DNA of 64,000 bases from positions 1 through 64,000 of the forward strand of contig CACZCQ010000010.1 in the NCBI GenBank assembly GCA_902779765.1. Reading direction: 5' to 3'. Position 1 is the stretch's first letter. Every line of letters begins with the position of its first letter. Shown here piece after piece: positions 36,424 through 44,703 of this stretch. The translations under genes were made by a program, and so were the position numbers. The notes beneath the pieces were generated by a model. The model did no database searches. It was not told the origin of the DNA and saw only the letters and a program-made list of their open reading frames with translations. This stretch comes from an uncultured Bacteroidia bacterium. Lineage in GTDB: Bacteria; Bacteroidota; Bacteroidia; Bacteroidales; UBA932.

Positions 36424-36771
36424 ATGAAACCGGACAATGACTGGAAGCAGCGGCTGGGAGTGGTTTACTCAACCAATCCTGATTTCTGCTTTGACACAGG
36501 AGAAACCGAGGAAACCGCCACCCCGGAGCCTTCCAGGCAGAAACTCACAGTTACCATAGACAGGAGGAACCGTGGAGGAAAACAGGTTACCCTGGTTTCC
36601 GGTTTCGTCGGCACTGCCGAAGACCTGGCGGACCTCGGCAGGAAACTGAAAGTCAAATGCGGGGTCGGAGGAAGCGCCAAGGACGGACTAATCACCATTC
36701 AGGGAGATTTCCGGGACAAGGTCACCGCCCTGCTCAAGGAGATGGGTTATAACGCAAAGAGGGGGAACTGA
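36424..36771 (+). CDS. SUI1/eIF1-like translation initiation factor (YciH family)
   Basis: 115 residues from ATG 36424 (MKPDNDWKQRLGVVYST). The SUI1 fold fills the C-terminal ~75 residues: LTVTIDRRNRGGKQVTLVSG, LKVKCGVGGSAKDG and ITIQGDFRDKVTALLKEMGY. Bacterial YciH proteins resemble archaeal and eukaryotic eIF1 and may check start-codon choice. A frame open 315 bases upstream overlaps the divergent gene and promoter and is rejected. DUF4271 follows after 4 bases. Confidence 0.9.
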   Translation: MKPDNDWKQRLGVVYSTNPDFCFDTGETEETATPEPSRQKLTVTIDRRNRGGKQVTLVSGFVGTAEDLADLGRKLKVKCGVGGSAKDGLITIQGDFRDKVTALLKEMGYNAKRGN

Positions 36772-36775
36772 CCGT

Positions 36776-37414
36776 ATGGACCTTTTCGACAATCCCGTAT
36801 TCTGCGGCCTGGCCGTCCTTTTCACGATCCTGTTCCTGCTGAACATGCGCAGTTTCCTCAAGATCGTGCCGTCCCTCTGGGACTGCGTGGTCCGATGGAA
36901 GGGCAGCCTGGACCTGGAGGACAGCATCCAGCTGAGCAGGAGCCGCAACTGGATTGCCGCCATCCTTTTCATCCCCCTGTGCATGGTGGTATATTCACAT
37001 GGCCTTTACGAGCCGGACATAGCATCCGGGCTTCAGCCCCCGCTGCGCCTGGCTGTGGTCACAGGAGCCCTGGCCTGCTACCTCCTCCTCAGGGCATTCC
37101 TGAACTGGCAGCTGGAGATGCACAACTTCAGGTCCAAGACCTTCACAGCCGCCAACCGTTCTTTCTACAATTATGCGATAATCCTTTTCTTCCTGCTTTT
37201 CCTTGCCGGCGCCCTCCTGAAGGCATTCTCTTGTGACGAAAGTCTCACGAGGACCGTCCTGGTGTGGATCATGGCCATATCTTACCTGTTCTATATCATC
37301 CGAAGGGGACAGATCTTTTCATCCTCTTGCAATCCTTTTACAACTTTTTTGTATCTTTGCAGCCTTGAATTGCTCCCTACCGCCGCACTCGTGCTGTCCG
37401 CACGTTTGCTCTAG
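36776..37414 (+). CDS. DUF4271 integral membrane protein
   Basis: 212 residues with about six membrane segments (LAVLFTILFLLNM; WIAAILFIPLCMVVYS; LAVVTGALACYLLL; YAIILFFLLFLAGALL; VLVWIMAISYLFYII; TFLYLCSLELLPTAALVL). DUF4271 is a Bacteroidota family that usually precedes the uroporphyrinogen-III synthase gene, as here; a role is not known. The 3' end contains the promoter of the next gene. Confidence 0.85.
   Translation: MDLFDNPVFCGLAVLFTILFLLNMRSFLKIVPSLWDCVVRWKGSLDLEDSIQLSRSRNWIAAILFIPLCMVVYSHGLYEPDIASGLQPPLRLAVVTGALACYLLLRAFLNWQLEMHNFRSKTFTAANRSFYNYAIILFFLLFLAGALLKAFSCDESLTRTVLVWIMAISYLFYIIRRGQIFSSSCNPFTTFLYLCSLELLPTAALVLSARLL
37327..37359 (+). promoter_or_regulatory. hemD: Promoter inside the DUF4271 gene, driving hemD
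   Basis: TTG (37327-37329), 22 bases, TATCTTTG (37352-37359). The spacing is one base over the usual range, but the -7 box is perfect. It sits in the last 60 bases of DUF4271 and 86 bases before hemD. Confidence 0.5.
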
Positions 37415-37444
37415 GGCTGCAGGCAAAGCTTCAAAAGAAACAAA

Positions 37445-38188
37445 ATGGCCATCAAGAATATATTGATATCGCAGCGCGCCCCTCTCAACGAGGCCCCGTA
37501 CACAGACCTTAAGGAAAAATATGGCGTTGACTTCACTTTCAAGCGCTTCTTCCTCATCGAGCCTCTCACCTCAAGGGAGTTCAGGGCACAGAGGATCAAT
37601 ATCCTGGATTATACCGCCGTCATCTTTTCCTCACGGCATGCGATCGACGCTTTCTACGGACTGTGCGAAGAATTAAGGGTCAAGGTGCCCGAATCCATGA
37701 AATACTTCTGCACCACCGAGGCCGTCGCCATGTATCTCCAGAAGCACATCGTCTACCGCAAGCGCAAGATTTTCTACGGCAACGGCACTCCCGAGTCGGT
37801 CATCGCTCAGATAGGCACGAAGCACAAGGGTGAAAAGTTCCTTGTGACCCAGTCCGATTCCAGCAACAGTACTCCGCTGACCAATCTCCTGGACGGGCAG
37901 GGCATCTCGTACAAGATCGCCGTGTTCATCAAGAGCGTGCCCCAGGACCTCAAGGACATGGACCTCAAGCGGTACGACATGATCGTTTTCTACAATCCCT
38001 ACGACGTCAAGTCGCTCTATGAGAACTTCCCGGATTTCAAGCAGGACGACATCAAGTTCGTCGCTTACGGGAAATCCATCGTAAAGGCCATGGAGGAAGC
38101 CGGACTCACCATCGACGTGAAGGCTCCCACCCCCGAGGCTCCTTCAGCGGCAAGGGCGATCGAACTGTACCTTCAGCAACAGAAATAA
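37445..38188 (+). CDS. hemD: Uroporphyrinogen-III synthase
   Basis: 247 residues. Two-domain HemD fold: NILISQRAPLNEAPYTDLKE at the start, VIFSSRHAIDAFY, FYGNGTPESVIAQI, FLVTQSDSSNSTPLTNLLDG, and IVFYNPYDVKSLYENFPDF in the second domain. It cyclises hydroxymethylbilane to uroporphyrinogen III for haem or sirohaem. Sequence conservation in the family is low, so the DUF4271 neighbour supports the call. rnpA follows after 7 bases. Confidence 0.88.
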   Translation: MAIKNILISQRAPLNEAPYTDLKEKYGVDFTFKRFFLIEPLTSREFRAQRINILDYTAVIFSSRHAIDAFYGLCEELRVKVPESMKYFCTTEAVAMYLQKHIVYRKRKIFYGNGTPESVIAQIGTKHKGEKFLVTQSDSSNSTPLTNLLDGQGISYKIAVFIKSVPQDLKDMDLKRYDMIVFYNPYDVKSLYENFPDFKQDDIKFVAYGKSIVKAMEEAGLTIDVKAPTPEAPSAARAIELYLQQQK

Positions 38189-38195
38189 AACCCGG

Positions 38196-38564
38196 ATGAA
38201 CACATTACCGAAATCTGAGCGCCTGCACGGAAAGGCGACGGTTTCGGCTCTGATGTCAAAGGGCCGCTGGGGCTTCACGCAGGGTCTGAAATACTGCTAT
38301 CTGAAGAACCAGCCGACAGAAGGAGGCTTTTCTCCCAACAGGATCATGGTTTCCGTACCCAAACGCCTGTTCAAGAGGGCGGTCAGGAGGAACCTTCTGA
38401 AGAGACGCATCCGCGAGTCGTATAGGACCCAGAAGCACCTGCTCCCGCAGTCGGGAACCGACGTCCTGTTCCTCTACAACTCGAGGGATATATTGGAATA
38501 CAGGGACATAAACGAACAGGTAGGATCGATACTCAAGACGATAGGCAATGAAGGACAGCTATAG
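38196..38564 (+). CDS. rnpA: Ribonuclease P protein component
   Basis: 122 residues. The RNR motif is clear in [19 protein letters not shown], after the substrate cleft strand [10 protein letters not shown]. It binds the catalytic RNase P RNA and helps mature the 5' end of tRNAs. Unlike in many bacteria, it is not next to rpmH; hemD is upstream and yidD overlaps downstream by 17 bases. Confidence 0.95.
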   Translation: MNTLPKSERLHGKATVSALMSKGRWGFTQGLKYCYLKNQPTEGGFSPNRIMVSVPKRLFKRAVRRNLLKRRIRESYRTQKHLLPQSGTDVLFLYNSRDILEYRDINEQVGSILKTIGNEGQL

Positions 38565-38808
38565 CATACCCAAATGGCGCAGGACGGTCAGGAACGTGCT
38601 TTCAGCCCCGTTCCTTGCCTTAATCTGGTTCTATCGCAAATGCATCGGGCCATATATCCCCAAGACATGCCGGTTCGAACCGTCATGTTCAACCTATGCC
38701 ATAGAGGCGTTCAGAAAGTGGGGACCTTTCAAGGGATTGTACCTCACGGTATGGCGCATCCTGCGCTGCAACCCCTGGGGCGGGAGCGGCTACGATCCCG
38801 TTCCCTAG
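38548..38808 (+). CDS. yidD: Membrane protein insertion efficiency factor YidD
   Basis: 86 residues. YidD signature: [20 protein letters not shown], then [16 protein letters not shown] and [17 protein letters not shown]. It helps membrane protein insertion alongside YidC. The pairing with rnpA is the usual bacterial arrangement. Its stop overlaps that of the convergent DUF4293 gene by 4 bases. Confidence 0.95.
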   Translation: MKDSYSIPKWRRTVRNVLSAPFLALIWFYRKCIGPYIPKTCRFEPSCSTYAIEAFRKWGPFKGLYLTVWRILRCNPWGGSGYDPVP

Positions 38809-39242
38809 ATCTTGTGATTCTTCTTCCTTGAGCGCAGACGGGAAATGCTCTCTACGAGAAGCTGGTCCCGGAAAATGCATCTGGCAGCCATGAAATCGAG
38901 TATGGCCGCAACTATAGGGAATACAGCGGTCCACCTGAACAGCACCCCGTCGGCAGCTGCGAAATAATCGAATGCGAGCCACCCCTGCAATGCAAGGAGA
39001 AGCAGTCCCGCCAGGACGGCCGTGCGCATCTGCAGTACCCTGACATTGAAACTGCCGAGCGCGATCAGATGCAGCAGGGTTACCAGGATCAGGAGTATCA
39101 GGTAGGGGAAAAACTGGACGTACTTCAACTCATCGACATGGGCTCCGGCGGGGCCCAGGGAGAAAGACTTGACGCAGAAGAAAAGCGCCACCACGAGACC
39201 GGCCGCAATGGCCAGGTACAATGTCTGAATTCTTTGCCACAT
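38805..39242 (-). CDS. DUF4293 membrane protein
   Basis: 145 residues from ATG 39242 ([16 protein letters not shown]), a start typical of the family. Four membrane segments: [51 protein letters not shown] and [18 protein letters not shown] basic tail ([10 protein letters not shown]) ends it. Bacteroidota-specific; function unknown. Confidence 0.85.
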   Translation of the reverse strand: MWQRIQTLYLAIAAGLVVALFFCVKSFSLGPAGAHVDELKYVQFFPYLILLILVTLLHLIALGSFNVRVLQMRTAVLAGLLLLALQGWLAFDYFAAADGVLFRWTAVFPIVAAILDFMAARCIFRDQLLVESISRLRSRKKNHKI

Positions 39243-39275
39243 GGTGCAAAAATAGCTATTTCCCGCGATTTTTCT

Positions 39276-39283
39276 TATATTTG
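39276..39283 (+). promoter_or_regulatory. -7 element for the nucleoside phosphorylase gene
   Basis: TATATTTG, 26 bases before ATG 39310. No TTG at the consensus upstream distance. Confidence 0.4.
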
Positions 39284-39309
39284 AGAATAATCTGTAAAAC
39301 CATTTTATC

Positions 39310-40179
39310 ATGAGGATACCAGAATCAGAGTTGATCATAAATTCGGACGGCTCAGCGTTCCACATCCACCTGAGACCTGAAGAACTCGCCGACATAGTGG
39401 TGCTTGTCGGAGACCCTGGCAGGGTCGCATTGATTGGAGACTGCCTATCCGACATCGAATTCCGCCACGAGAACCGTGAATTCGTCTCGATGACAGGATA
39501 CTACAACGGTAAAAGGCTTACCGCCTTGTCGACCGGTATCGGCACCGACAACTGCGACATCGTGATGACAGAACTCGATGCCCTGGCCAACGTAGACTTC
39601 GCCACACGCGAACCCAAGGAGGAACACAGGACCCTCACTATCCTCAGGATAGGTACCACCGGTGCGGTCCAGCCGGACATCCCTCTCGGATCAGCCATCT
39701 TCTCCTATTATTCGGTGGGTTGCGACGGTCTCCTGAACTGGTACGCCGACCGTGACAAGATCACGGACAAGGCGATGGAAGAGGCATTCAAGGAGCATGT
39801 GGGCTGGAATGCAAACTTGCCCTCCCCCTACTTCGTCAAAGCTGGTGAAACCGTTGCAAAGAAGTTCGAAGGATGCTCCGTAAAAGGCGTAACCATCTCG
39901 GCTCCAGGGTTCTACGGTCCCCAGGGACGGGTCGTCAGGCTCGGCCTTGCGATGCCGGACATGATCGAGAAATTCGAGTCATTCAAATACGGCGAATACA
40001 GGATCACGAACTTCGAGATGGAAAGTTCCGCCGTGGCCGGCCTTGCCAGGCATCTCGGTCATGAAGCCGGAACGGTCTGCTGCGCAATCGCCAACAGGTA
40101 TCTCAAGAGCTCGAATACCGATTACAAGCCGCTGGTGAGGCAGCTCATCGAACTCTCACTGGACAGGTTGACGGAATAG
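39310..40179 (+). CDS. Nucleoside phosphorylase (uridine phosphorylase-like)
   Basis: 289 residues, PNP/UDP phosphorylase superfamily. Phosphate site VVLVGDPGRVALIG, LSTGIGTDNCDIVMTELDAL and ILRIGTTGAVQPDI; ribose/base site ITNFEMESSAVAGLA with the conserved MExS. The enzyme splits a nucleoside with phosphate to base and ribose 1-phosphate; uridine is the likeliest substrate given the MES context, but purine nucleosides are possible. It is divergent from DUF4293 and convergent with the LytTR gene. Confidence 0.88.
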   Translation: MRIPESELIINSDGSAFHIHLRPEELADIVVLVGDPGRVALIGDCLSDIEFRHENREFVSMTGYYNGKRLTALSTGIGTDNCDIVMTELDALANVDFATREPKEEHRTLTILRIGTTGAVQPDIPLGSAIFSYYSVGCDGLLNWYADRDKITDKAMEEAFKEHVGWNANLPSPYFVKAGETVAKKFEGCSVKGVTISAPGFYGPQGRVVRLGLAMPDMIEKFESFKYGEYRITNFEMESSAVAGLARHLGHEAGTVCCAIANRYLKSSNTDYKPLVRQLIELSLDRLTE

Positions 40180-40192
40180 TCGAAAAGGAATA

Positions 40193-41080
40193 TTATTCTA
40201 CAGGATGTCTTGGGGTGCTGTTGAAACGCCCCAGGACATTTTGTTCATAGGTCTTGGTGATGGGAATAGCCGGTATCGTGTCATTGTCGAGATCCATTTC
40301 ATAACCGTCTTTCTCCTTCCTGAGGACCTTTACCTTGTCCATGTTGACAATGTACTTCCTGTGGCACCTGACGAGGCTGCTTCCCCTGAAACTCTCTTCC
40401 ACCGTCTTCAGGCGGCACCTGAGCATATAGCGCTTCAGGTCGCCCTTGCTGTCCGAATACCACACCCTGATGTAATTGTCGTCGGACTCGATGTAATACA
40501 GGTTGGATGCGCTGACACAGAGCTTCAGGTCCCCGCTGTTGTCGAAAAGGGTTATCTTCTCAAGCTTGGAAGGAAGGACGTTCTCGTCGAGTACGACGTT
40601 CCCGTAATTCATCAGACGGATCGTCTGGTTCTTGTCCTGAAGGGCGAAATACATCCCTGCAAGAACGTATGGGATGATCAGGGATATGGTCCCGTACAGC
40701 AACGCTTTGCCGAGGGTCTCCGGGAAATGGTCCCACCCGATGCCGGTGATCGGCACGGTTATGAATGAATATGCAAGGCAGATCACCACCACTTCGGCGA
40801 TGCACCACAAGATGTAGCCGAGGAAAGTCATCTTGAAGAGGTTCCTGGTCTGGTACATCACGAACTTGCTCAGTATTACGAGCAAGAGTGAACCCGTAGC
40901 GAAAAGGACAGTGAAAACGAAGAATTTGGAATTCCCAAGGGCCATCCAGCTGTTGTGGGAGAAAGGGAGGCTGAGAAGCAGGAATACGATGGAGAACAAC
41001 GCCGCGAAAGTAACGGTGTAAACCAACTGGTTCTTGCCCCTCAGATATTCAGGAAGCTGTCTGTCCGCTGATGTCATCAT
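40193..41080 (-). CDS. Membrane-anchored LytTR transcription regulator
   Basis: 295 residues (or 294 from the second ATG at 41077). Four membrane segments in the first ~150 residues (VTFAALFSIVFLLLSL; FVFTVLFATGSLLLVIL; YILWCIAEVVVICLAYSF; LLYGTISLIIPYVLAGMYFA) followed by a LytTR DNA-binding domain (about 185-285: LYYIESDDNYIRVWY, RCHRKYIVNMDKV). No receiver domain, so it is not a normal two-component regulator; it may sense a membrane signal directly. It is divergent from fabH across a 187-base region with repeated elements. Confidence 0.88.
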   Translation of the reverse strand: MMTSADRQLPEYLRGKNQLVYTVTFAALFSIVFLLLSLPFSHNSWMALGNSKFFVFTVLFATGSLLLVILSKFVMYQTRNLFKMTFLGYILWCIAEVVVICLAYSFITVPITGIGWDHFPETLGKALLYGTISLIIPYVLAGMYFALQDKNQTIRLMNYGNVVLDENVLPSKLEKITLFDNSGDLKLCVSASNLYYIESDDNYIRVWYSDSKGDLKRYMLRCRLKTVEESFRGSSLVRCHRKYIVNMDKVKVLRKEKDGYEMDLDNDTIPAIPITKTYEQNVLGRFNSTPRHPVE

Positions 41081-41093
41081 CCTTAAAAGTTTA

Positions 41094-41101
41094 CAAATAT
41101 A
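41094..41101 (-). promoter_or_regulatory. -7 element for the LytTR gene
   Basis: Reads TATATTTG on the minus strand, 13 bases before the ATG at 41080. The upstream element is not a TTG. Confidence 0.4.
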
Positions 41102-41130
41102 GCATTATTTGGGATTAAATGAAACTCCGA

Positions 41131-41200
41131 TTTCGCCACACATTCGGCAAAATCACCACTGAAAACCGCATGTCGCGTAATAGCAGCCCCTTTCGCCACA
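41131..41200. repeat. Paired TTTCGCCACA direct repeat in the LytTR-fabH intergenic region
   Basis: TTTCGCCACA occurs at 41131-41140 and again at 41191-41200, exactly 60 bases apart. One copy lies 29 bases above the -7 box of the LytTR gene and the other 28 bases above the -7 box of fabH. GGCAAAAT (41146-41153) and ATTTTGCC (41204-41211) after each copy are complementary. A regulator-binding role is inferred. Confidence 0.5.
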
Positions 41201-41206
41201 ATTATT

Positions 41207-41236
41207 TTGCCGCGTGCGCGAGTGGTGGTACTTTTG
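41207..41236 (+). promoter_or_regulatory. fabH: Bacteroidota-type promoter for fabH
   Basis: TTG (41207-41209), 19 bases, TACTTTTG (41229-41236), a full consensus match. The fabH ATG is at 41268. The second TTTCGCCACA copy ends 6 bases above the TTG. Confidence 0.65.
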
Positions 41237-41267
41237 CAGACTTAATAATCAAGACTAAAGCACAATC

Positions 41268-42215
41268 ATGAAAATAATCGGAACAGGAAGCGCCCTGCCA
41301 AAGAAGATCGTCACCAACGAAATGCTGGCCGGATTCCTCGACACAAGCGATGAGTGGATCACCACAAGGACCGGCATCAAGTCAAGGCATATAATCACTG
41401 ACGAGAAACTCGAGGACCTTGGAGCGGAAGCCGTGAACAAAGCCCTGGAAATGTCCGGACTTGCAGTCTCCGATATCGACCTCTTCATCGTTTCAAACGT
41501 AATCGACGCATATGACACCCCCAGTCTCAGCTGCATTGTCGCAGCCAAGACCGGATTGAAATGTCCCATGTTCGATATCAACTGTGCCTGCCCCGGATTC
41601 ATCTATGCCCTCGACATGGCTGAATCATATTACAAGGCCGGCAAAGTCAAGAATGTCGTAATAGCCTGCATCGAAGAACCTTCAAGGATGGCCAGCTGGG
41701 ATGACAGGGCTACTTGCATCCTGTTCGGAGACGGCGCCGGAGCCGTGGTTCTCACCGAGGGCGACAACATCAAGGGCATAAAGCTGAATGCAGAACCTGA
41801 CGTGGACAAGATCTGGATGACCCGTCCCCTTATCGACAACCCGTACGCCATCTGGAAAGAAGGGCTCGTCCCGATGCAGATGAAGGGAAGGGAGGTTTTC
41901 CGTTTTGCCGTCAACGCATGCACGAAGGGAGTCAAGACCCTTCTCGACGAATCCGGCATCGACAAGGATGACGTATCCTGGTTCATGGTCCATCAGGCCA
42001 ACAAGAGGATCATAGATTCCATCATCGATTTCATGAAAGTGCCAGCCGACAGGTTCCCGGTCAACATACAGGACCACGGCAATTCATCTTCCGCATCCTG
42101 TCCCATCCTCCTGGATGAATGCAACCGCAAAGGGATGTTCAAGAGAGGTGATCTGATGGTATTCAGTGCATTCGGAGCAGGCCTCCTTTCAGGCGCCGCA
42201 GTGCTCGAATGGTAG
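41268..42215 (+). CDS. fabH: 3-oxoacyl-ACP synthase III (KASIII)
   Basis: 315 residues. Condenses an acyl-CoA starter with malonyl-ACP. Catalytic triad visible: C108 in NCACPGF, H242 in FMVHQANKRI and N272 in DHGNSSSAS. DEWITTRTGIKSRH and CILFGDGAGAVVL are also typical. It begins a plus-strand cassette fabH-fabF-fabZ-rluA; the usual acpP gene between fabH and fabF is absent, as are fabD and fabG. It may be an accessory enzyme rather than the main KASIII of the cell. Confidence 0.93.
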   Translation: MKIIGTGSALPKKIVTNEMLAGFLDTSDEWITTRTGIKSRHIITDEKLEDLGAEAVNKALEMSGLAVSDIDLFIVSNVIDAYDTPSLSCIVAAKTGLKCPMFDINCACPGFIYALDMAESYYKAGKVKNVVIACIEEPSRMASWDDRATCILFGDGAGAVVLTEGDNIKGIKLNAEPDVDKIWMTRPLIDNPYAIWKEGLVPMQMKGREVFRFAVNACTKGVKTLLDESGIDKDDVSWFMVHQANKRIIDSIIDFMKVPADRFPVNIQDHGNSSSASCPILLDECNRKGMFKRGDLMVFSAFGAGLLSGAAVLEW

Positions 42216-42230
42216 TCACATAAAAATTGC

Positions 42231-42238
42231 TATATTTG
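42231..42238 (+). promoter_or_regulatory. fabF: -7 element for fabF
   Basis: TATATTTG, 34 bases before the fabF ATG at 42273. No upstream TTG at the consensus distance. It would allow fabF-fabZ-rluA to be made apart from fabH. Confidence 0.4.
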
Positions 42239-42272
42239 TAAATTGCTGAAAATAATAAAGAAACATATCAAG

Positions 42273-43532
42273 ATGAACAAAAGAGTAGTCATAACCGGAA
42301 TGGGAGTCATCTCCCCGGTTGGTAACGATGTATCCACTTTCTGGAAAAACCTCTGCGATGGTTACTGTGGAATCGAAGTGATCGAAAGCGAGGATACCGA
42401 GCAGCTCCCTGTCAGGATTGCAGGCAAGGTGAAGGAATTCCATGCAGAAGAGTATGGGATGGACAAGCCTTTCATCCGCAAGCAGGACCTGTTCACACAG
42501 TACGGAGTAGCGGCCGCCTACCAGGCAGTCAAGCAGTCCGGACTCGTATCCACTGGCGATGAAAAGAACATCGATCCTTTCAGGTTCGGTGTATATTTCG
42601 GTTCCGGCATCGGAGGCTTCGCTACCCAGTACAGGGAAATGGCGAAGATGATCGACGACCCTTCAGGCCAGTGGATCTCCCCCCTGTTCATCCCCACGAT
42701 GATCTCAAACATCGCTGCCGGGCAGATAGCCATCCTCAACCATGCCGAAGGCCCCTGCCTTGACATAGTCACGGCCTGCGCGACATCCACCAACGCGATG
42801 GGAGAGGCCTACAGGGCTATCAAGCATGGCTATGCAGATGCAATCATCACCGGTGGAAGCGAGAATGCCACGATTCCGATCGGCATCGCCGGTTTTGCCA
42901 ACCTCAAGGCCCTTTCCAGGTCGACTGATCCCAAGTATGCTTCCCTCCCGTTCAACGCCAACCGCGCCGGTTTCGTAATGGGCGACGGTTCCGCTTCGCT
43001 GATCCTCGAGGAATATGAGCATGCAAAGGCCCGCGGAGCCAAGATCCTCGGAGAGATGGTCGGATACGGAAACACCTGTGACGCATACCACTCCACGGCC
43101 CCGAGGCCGGACGGCACTACCCAGGCCAGGTGCATCGAACTTGCCCTTGAGGAGGCTTGCTTCGACAAGGACAAAGACAATCTCTACATCAACGCACACG
43201 GCACCGGAACCAAGCTGAACGACGCCGCCGAAACCCTGGCTTACAAGAACGCCCTCGGTGACTTCGCCTACAAAGCCCACATCAGTTCCATCAAATCGAT
43301 GACCGGACATATGTTCGGAGCCGCCGGAGCTGCCGAAGCCATCGCCACGATCCTTGCCCTGCGCGACGGTATCTGCCCTCCTACCATCAACCTCGATGCT
43401 CCTGATCCCGAGTGCGACCTCGACTACACTCCCAACAAGGCTGTCAAGGCAGAACTTACCCTTGGAATCTCCGATTCGTTCGGATTCGGCGGTCACGACG
43501 CCTGCGTCGCCTTCAGGAAATGTGAAGACTAA
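42273..43532 (+). CDS. fabF: 3-oxoacyl-ACP synthase II (KASII)
   Basis: 419 residues from ATG 42273 (MNKRVVITGMGVISPVGND); a start ten codons upstream lies too close to the -7 box and has no family support. Catalytic residues: C169 in VTACATSTNA, H309 in NAHGTGTKLND and H346 in SMTGHMFGAAGA. Elongates acyl-ACP with malonyl-ACP. No ACP gene lies upstream. fabZ follows after 12 bases. Confidence 0.95.
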   Translation: MNKRVVITGMGVISPVGNDVSTFWKNLCDGYCGIEVIESEDTEQLPVRIAGKVKEFHAEEYGMDKPFIRKQDLFTQYGVAAAYQAVKQSGLVSTGDEKNIDPFRFGVYFGSGIGGFATQYREMAKMIDDPSGQWISPLFIPTMISNIAAGQIAILNHAEGPCLDIVTACATSTNAMGEAYRAIKHGYADAIITGGSENATIPIGIAGFANLKALSRSTDPKYASLPFNANRAGFVMGDGSASLILEEYEHAKARGAKILGEMVGYGNTCDAYHSTAPRPDGTTQARCIELALEEACFDKDKDNLYINAHGTGTKLNDAAETLAYKNALGDFAYKAHISSIKSMTGHMFGAAGAAEAIATILALRDGICPPTINLDAPDPECDLDYTPNKAVKAELTLGISDSFGFGGHDACVAFRKCED

Positions 43533-43544
43533 AACGGAACTGCA

Positions 43545-43979
43545 ATGACTGAGATACTCAACAAGGAAGACATCAAGAAATTCCTTCCCCACAGGGAGCC
43601 AATGCTCCTCATAGAAGAGGCTTACATCGATGAAAACGGACTTGCCCACTCAAAGTACCGCATCAAGGAAGATGAATTCTTCACCCGCGGGCATTTCCCC
43701 GGCAATCCGGTAGTCCCCGGAGTCATCCTCTGCGAGATCATGGCCCAGAGCTGCGCAATCCTTGTCAAGGACGAGATTCCGGGCAACGTCACCCTCTATG
43801 CAGGGATCGACAAGGTCCGTTTCAAGAATTCCGTCAGGCCGGGAGACCTCTGCGAGGTAACCGCAAGCCTTGATGACAGGCGCGGCCAGCTATTCTTCTG
43901 CTCAGCCAAGCTGACGGTGAACGGAAAGCTCTGCTGCAAGGGAGAACCGTCGTTCGCCCTGGTTCCCATCCAGCAATAA
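43545..43979 (+). CDS. fabZ: 3-hydroxyacyl-ACP dehydratase, FabZ-like hotdog protein
   Basis: 144 residues. Hotdog fold with the FabZ active site: H50 in RGHFPGNPVVPGV and E64 in LCEIMAQS. FLPHREPMLLIEEA at the start is typical. It removes water from 3-hydroxyacyl-ACP. A separate main fabZ (usually fused with lpxC in Bacteroidota) is expected elsewhere, so this copy may serve a special lipid. rluA follows after one base. Confidence 0.9.
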   Translation: MTEILNKEDIKKFLPHREPMLLIEEAYIDENGLAHSKYRIKEDEFFTRGHFPGNPVVPGVILCEIMAQSCAILVKDEIPGNVTLYAGIDKVRFKNSVRPGDLCEVTASLDDRRGQLFFCSAKLTVNGKLCCKGEPSFALVPIQQ

Positions 43980-43980
43980 G

Positions 43981-44703
43981 ATGGAATACCGAAGACTGGG
44001 AGCCGCGGAATATGCGGACATCTCCTCGAGGATTCTTTTCGAGGACAACCATATCCTGGTCTTCAACAAGGCTGCAGGCGAAATCGTCCAGGGCGACAAG
44101 ACCGGGGACGAATGCCTTGCCGAAACGCTCAAAGCTTTCATAGCCCAGAGGGACGGGAAGCCCGGGAAAGTATTCATGGGCATCCCCCACCGTCTGGACA
44201 GGCCGGTCAGCGGAATCGTAGTGTTCGCAAAGACATCGAAAGCCCTTTCTAGGCTTTCCGAAATGTTCCGCACCGGGGATATCCACAAGAAATACTGGGC
44301 TCTCTGCTGCAAGGCTCCTGAAAAGGAATCCGGCGAACTGGTCGACTGGCTCTCCCGCAACGAGAAGATGAACAAGAGCTTCATCGTCCGCCCGGGCAGC
44401 TCCGGAGCCAAGGAGGCCCGCCTGATCTACAGGCTGATCGGCAGGACAGACAGATACTCCCTCGTCGAAGTAGAACTGCTCACCGGACGGCACCACCAGA
44501 TCCGCTGCCAGCTGGCAGGTATGGGCTGTGTGATCAAGGGTGACCTGAAATACGGTGCCCCGAGGTCTAATCCGGACGGAGGCATAAGCCTGCATTCACA
44601 CGAAATAAGATTTGTCCACCCCGTCCGGAAGGACGAGATGGACATTATCGCACCTCCTCCGACCTCCTGGAAAGGGATCGGGGAATATATCCAAGGCAAT
44701 TAA
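43981..44703 (+). CDS. RNA pseudouridine synthase, RluA family
   Basis: 240 residues. Catalytic Asp in GIPHRLDRPVSGIVVFAK; also ILVFNKAAGEIVQGD and LTGRHHQIRCQLAGMGC. Converts a uridine in rRNA or tRNA to pseudouridine; the target cannot be told from sequence. It has no S4 domain. Starts one base after fabZ, an unexpected functional neighbour but a common loose link in Bacteroidota. Overlaps the convergent secreted-protein gene by 4 bases. Confidence 0.9.
   Translation: MEYRRLGAAEYADISSRILFEDNHILVFNKAAGEIVQGDKTGDECLAETLKAFIAQRDGKPGKVFMGIPHRLDRPVSGIVVFAKTSKALSRLSEMFRTGDIHKKYWALCCKAPEKESGELVDWLSRNEKMNKSFIVRPGSSGAKEARLIYRLIGRTDRYSLVEVELLTGRHHQIRCQLAGMGCVIKGDLKYGAPRSNPDGGISLHSHEIRFVHPVRKDEMDIIAPPPTSWKGIGEYIQGN

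Noticed and set aside
42705..43649. 314-codon open frame opposite fabF
   Set aside because: Shadow of fabF and fabZ; no recognisable domain or promoter.
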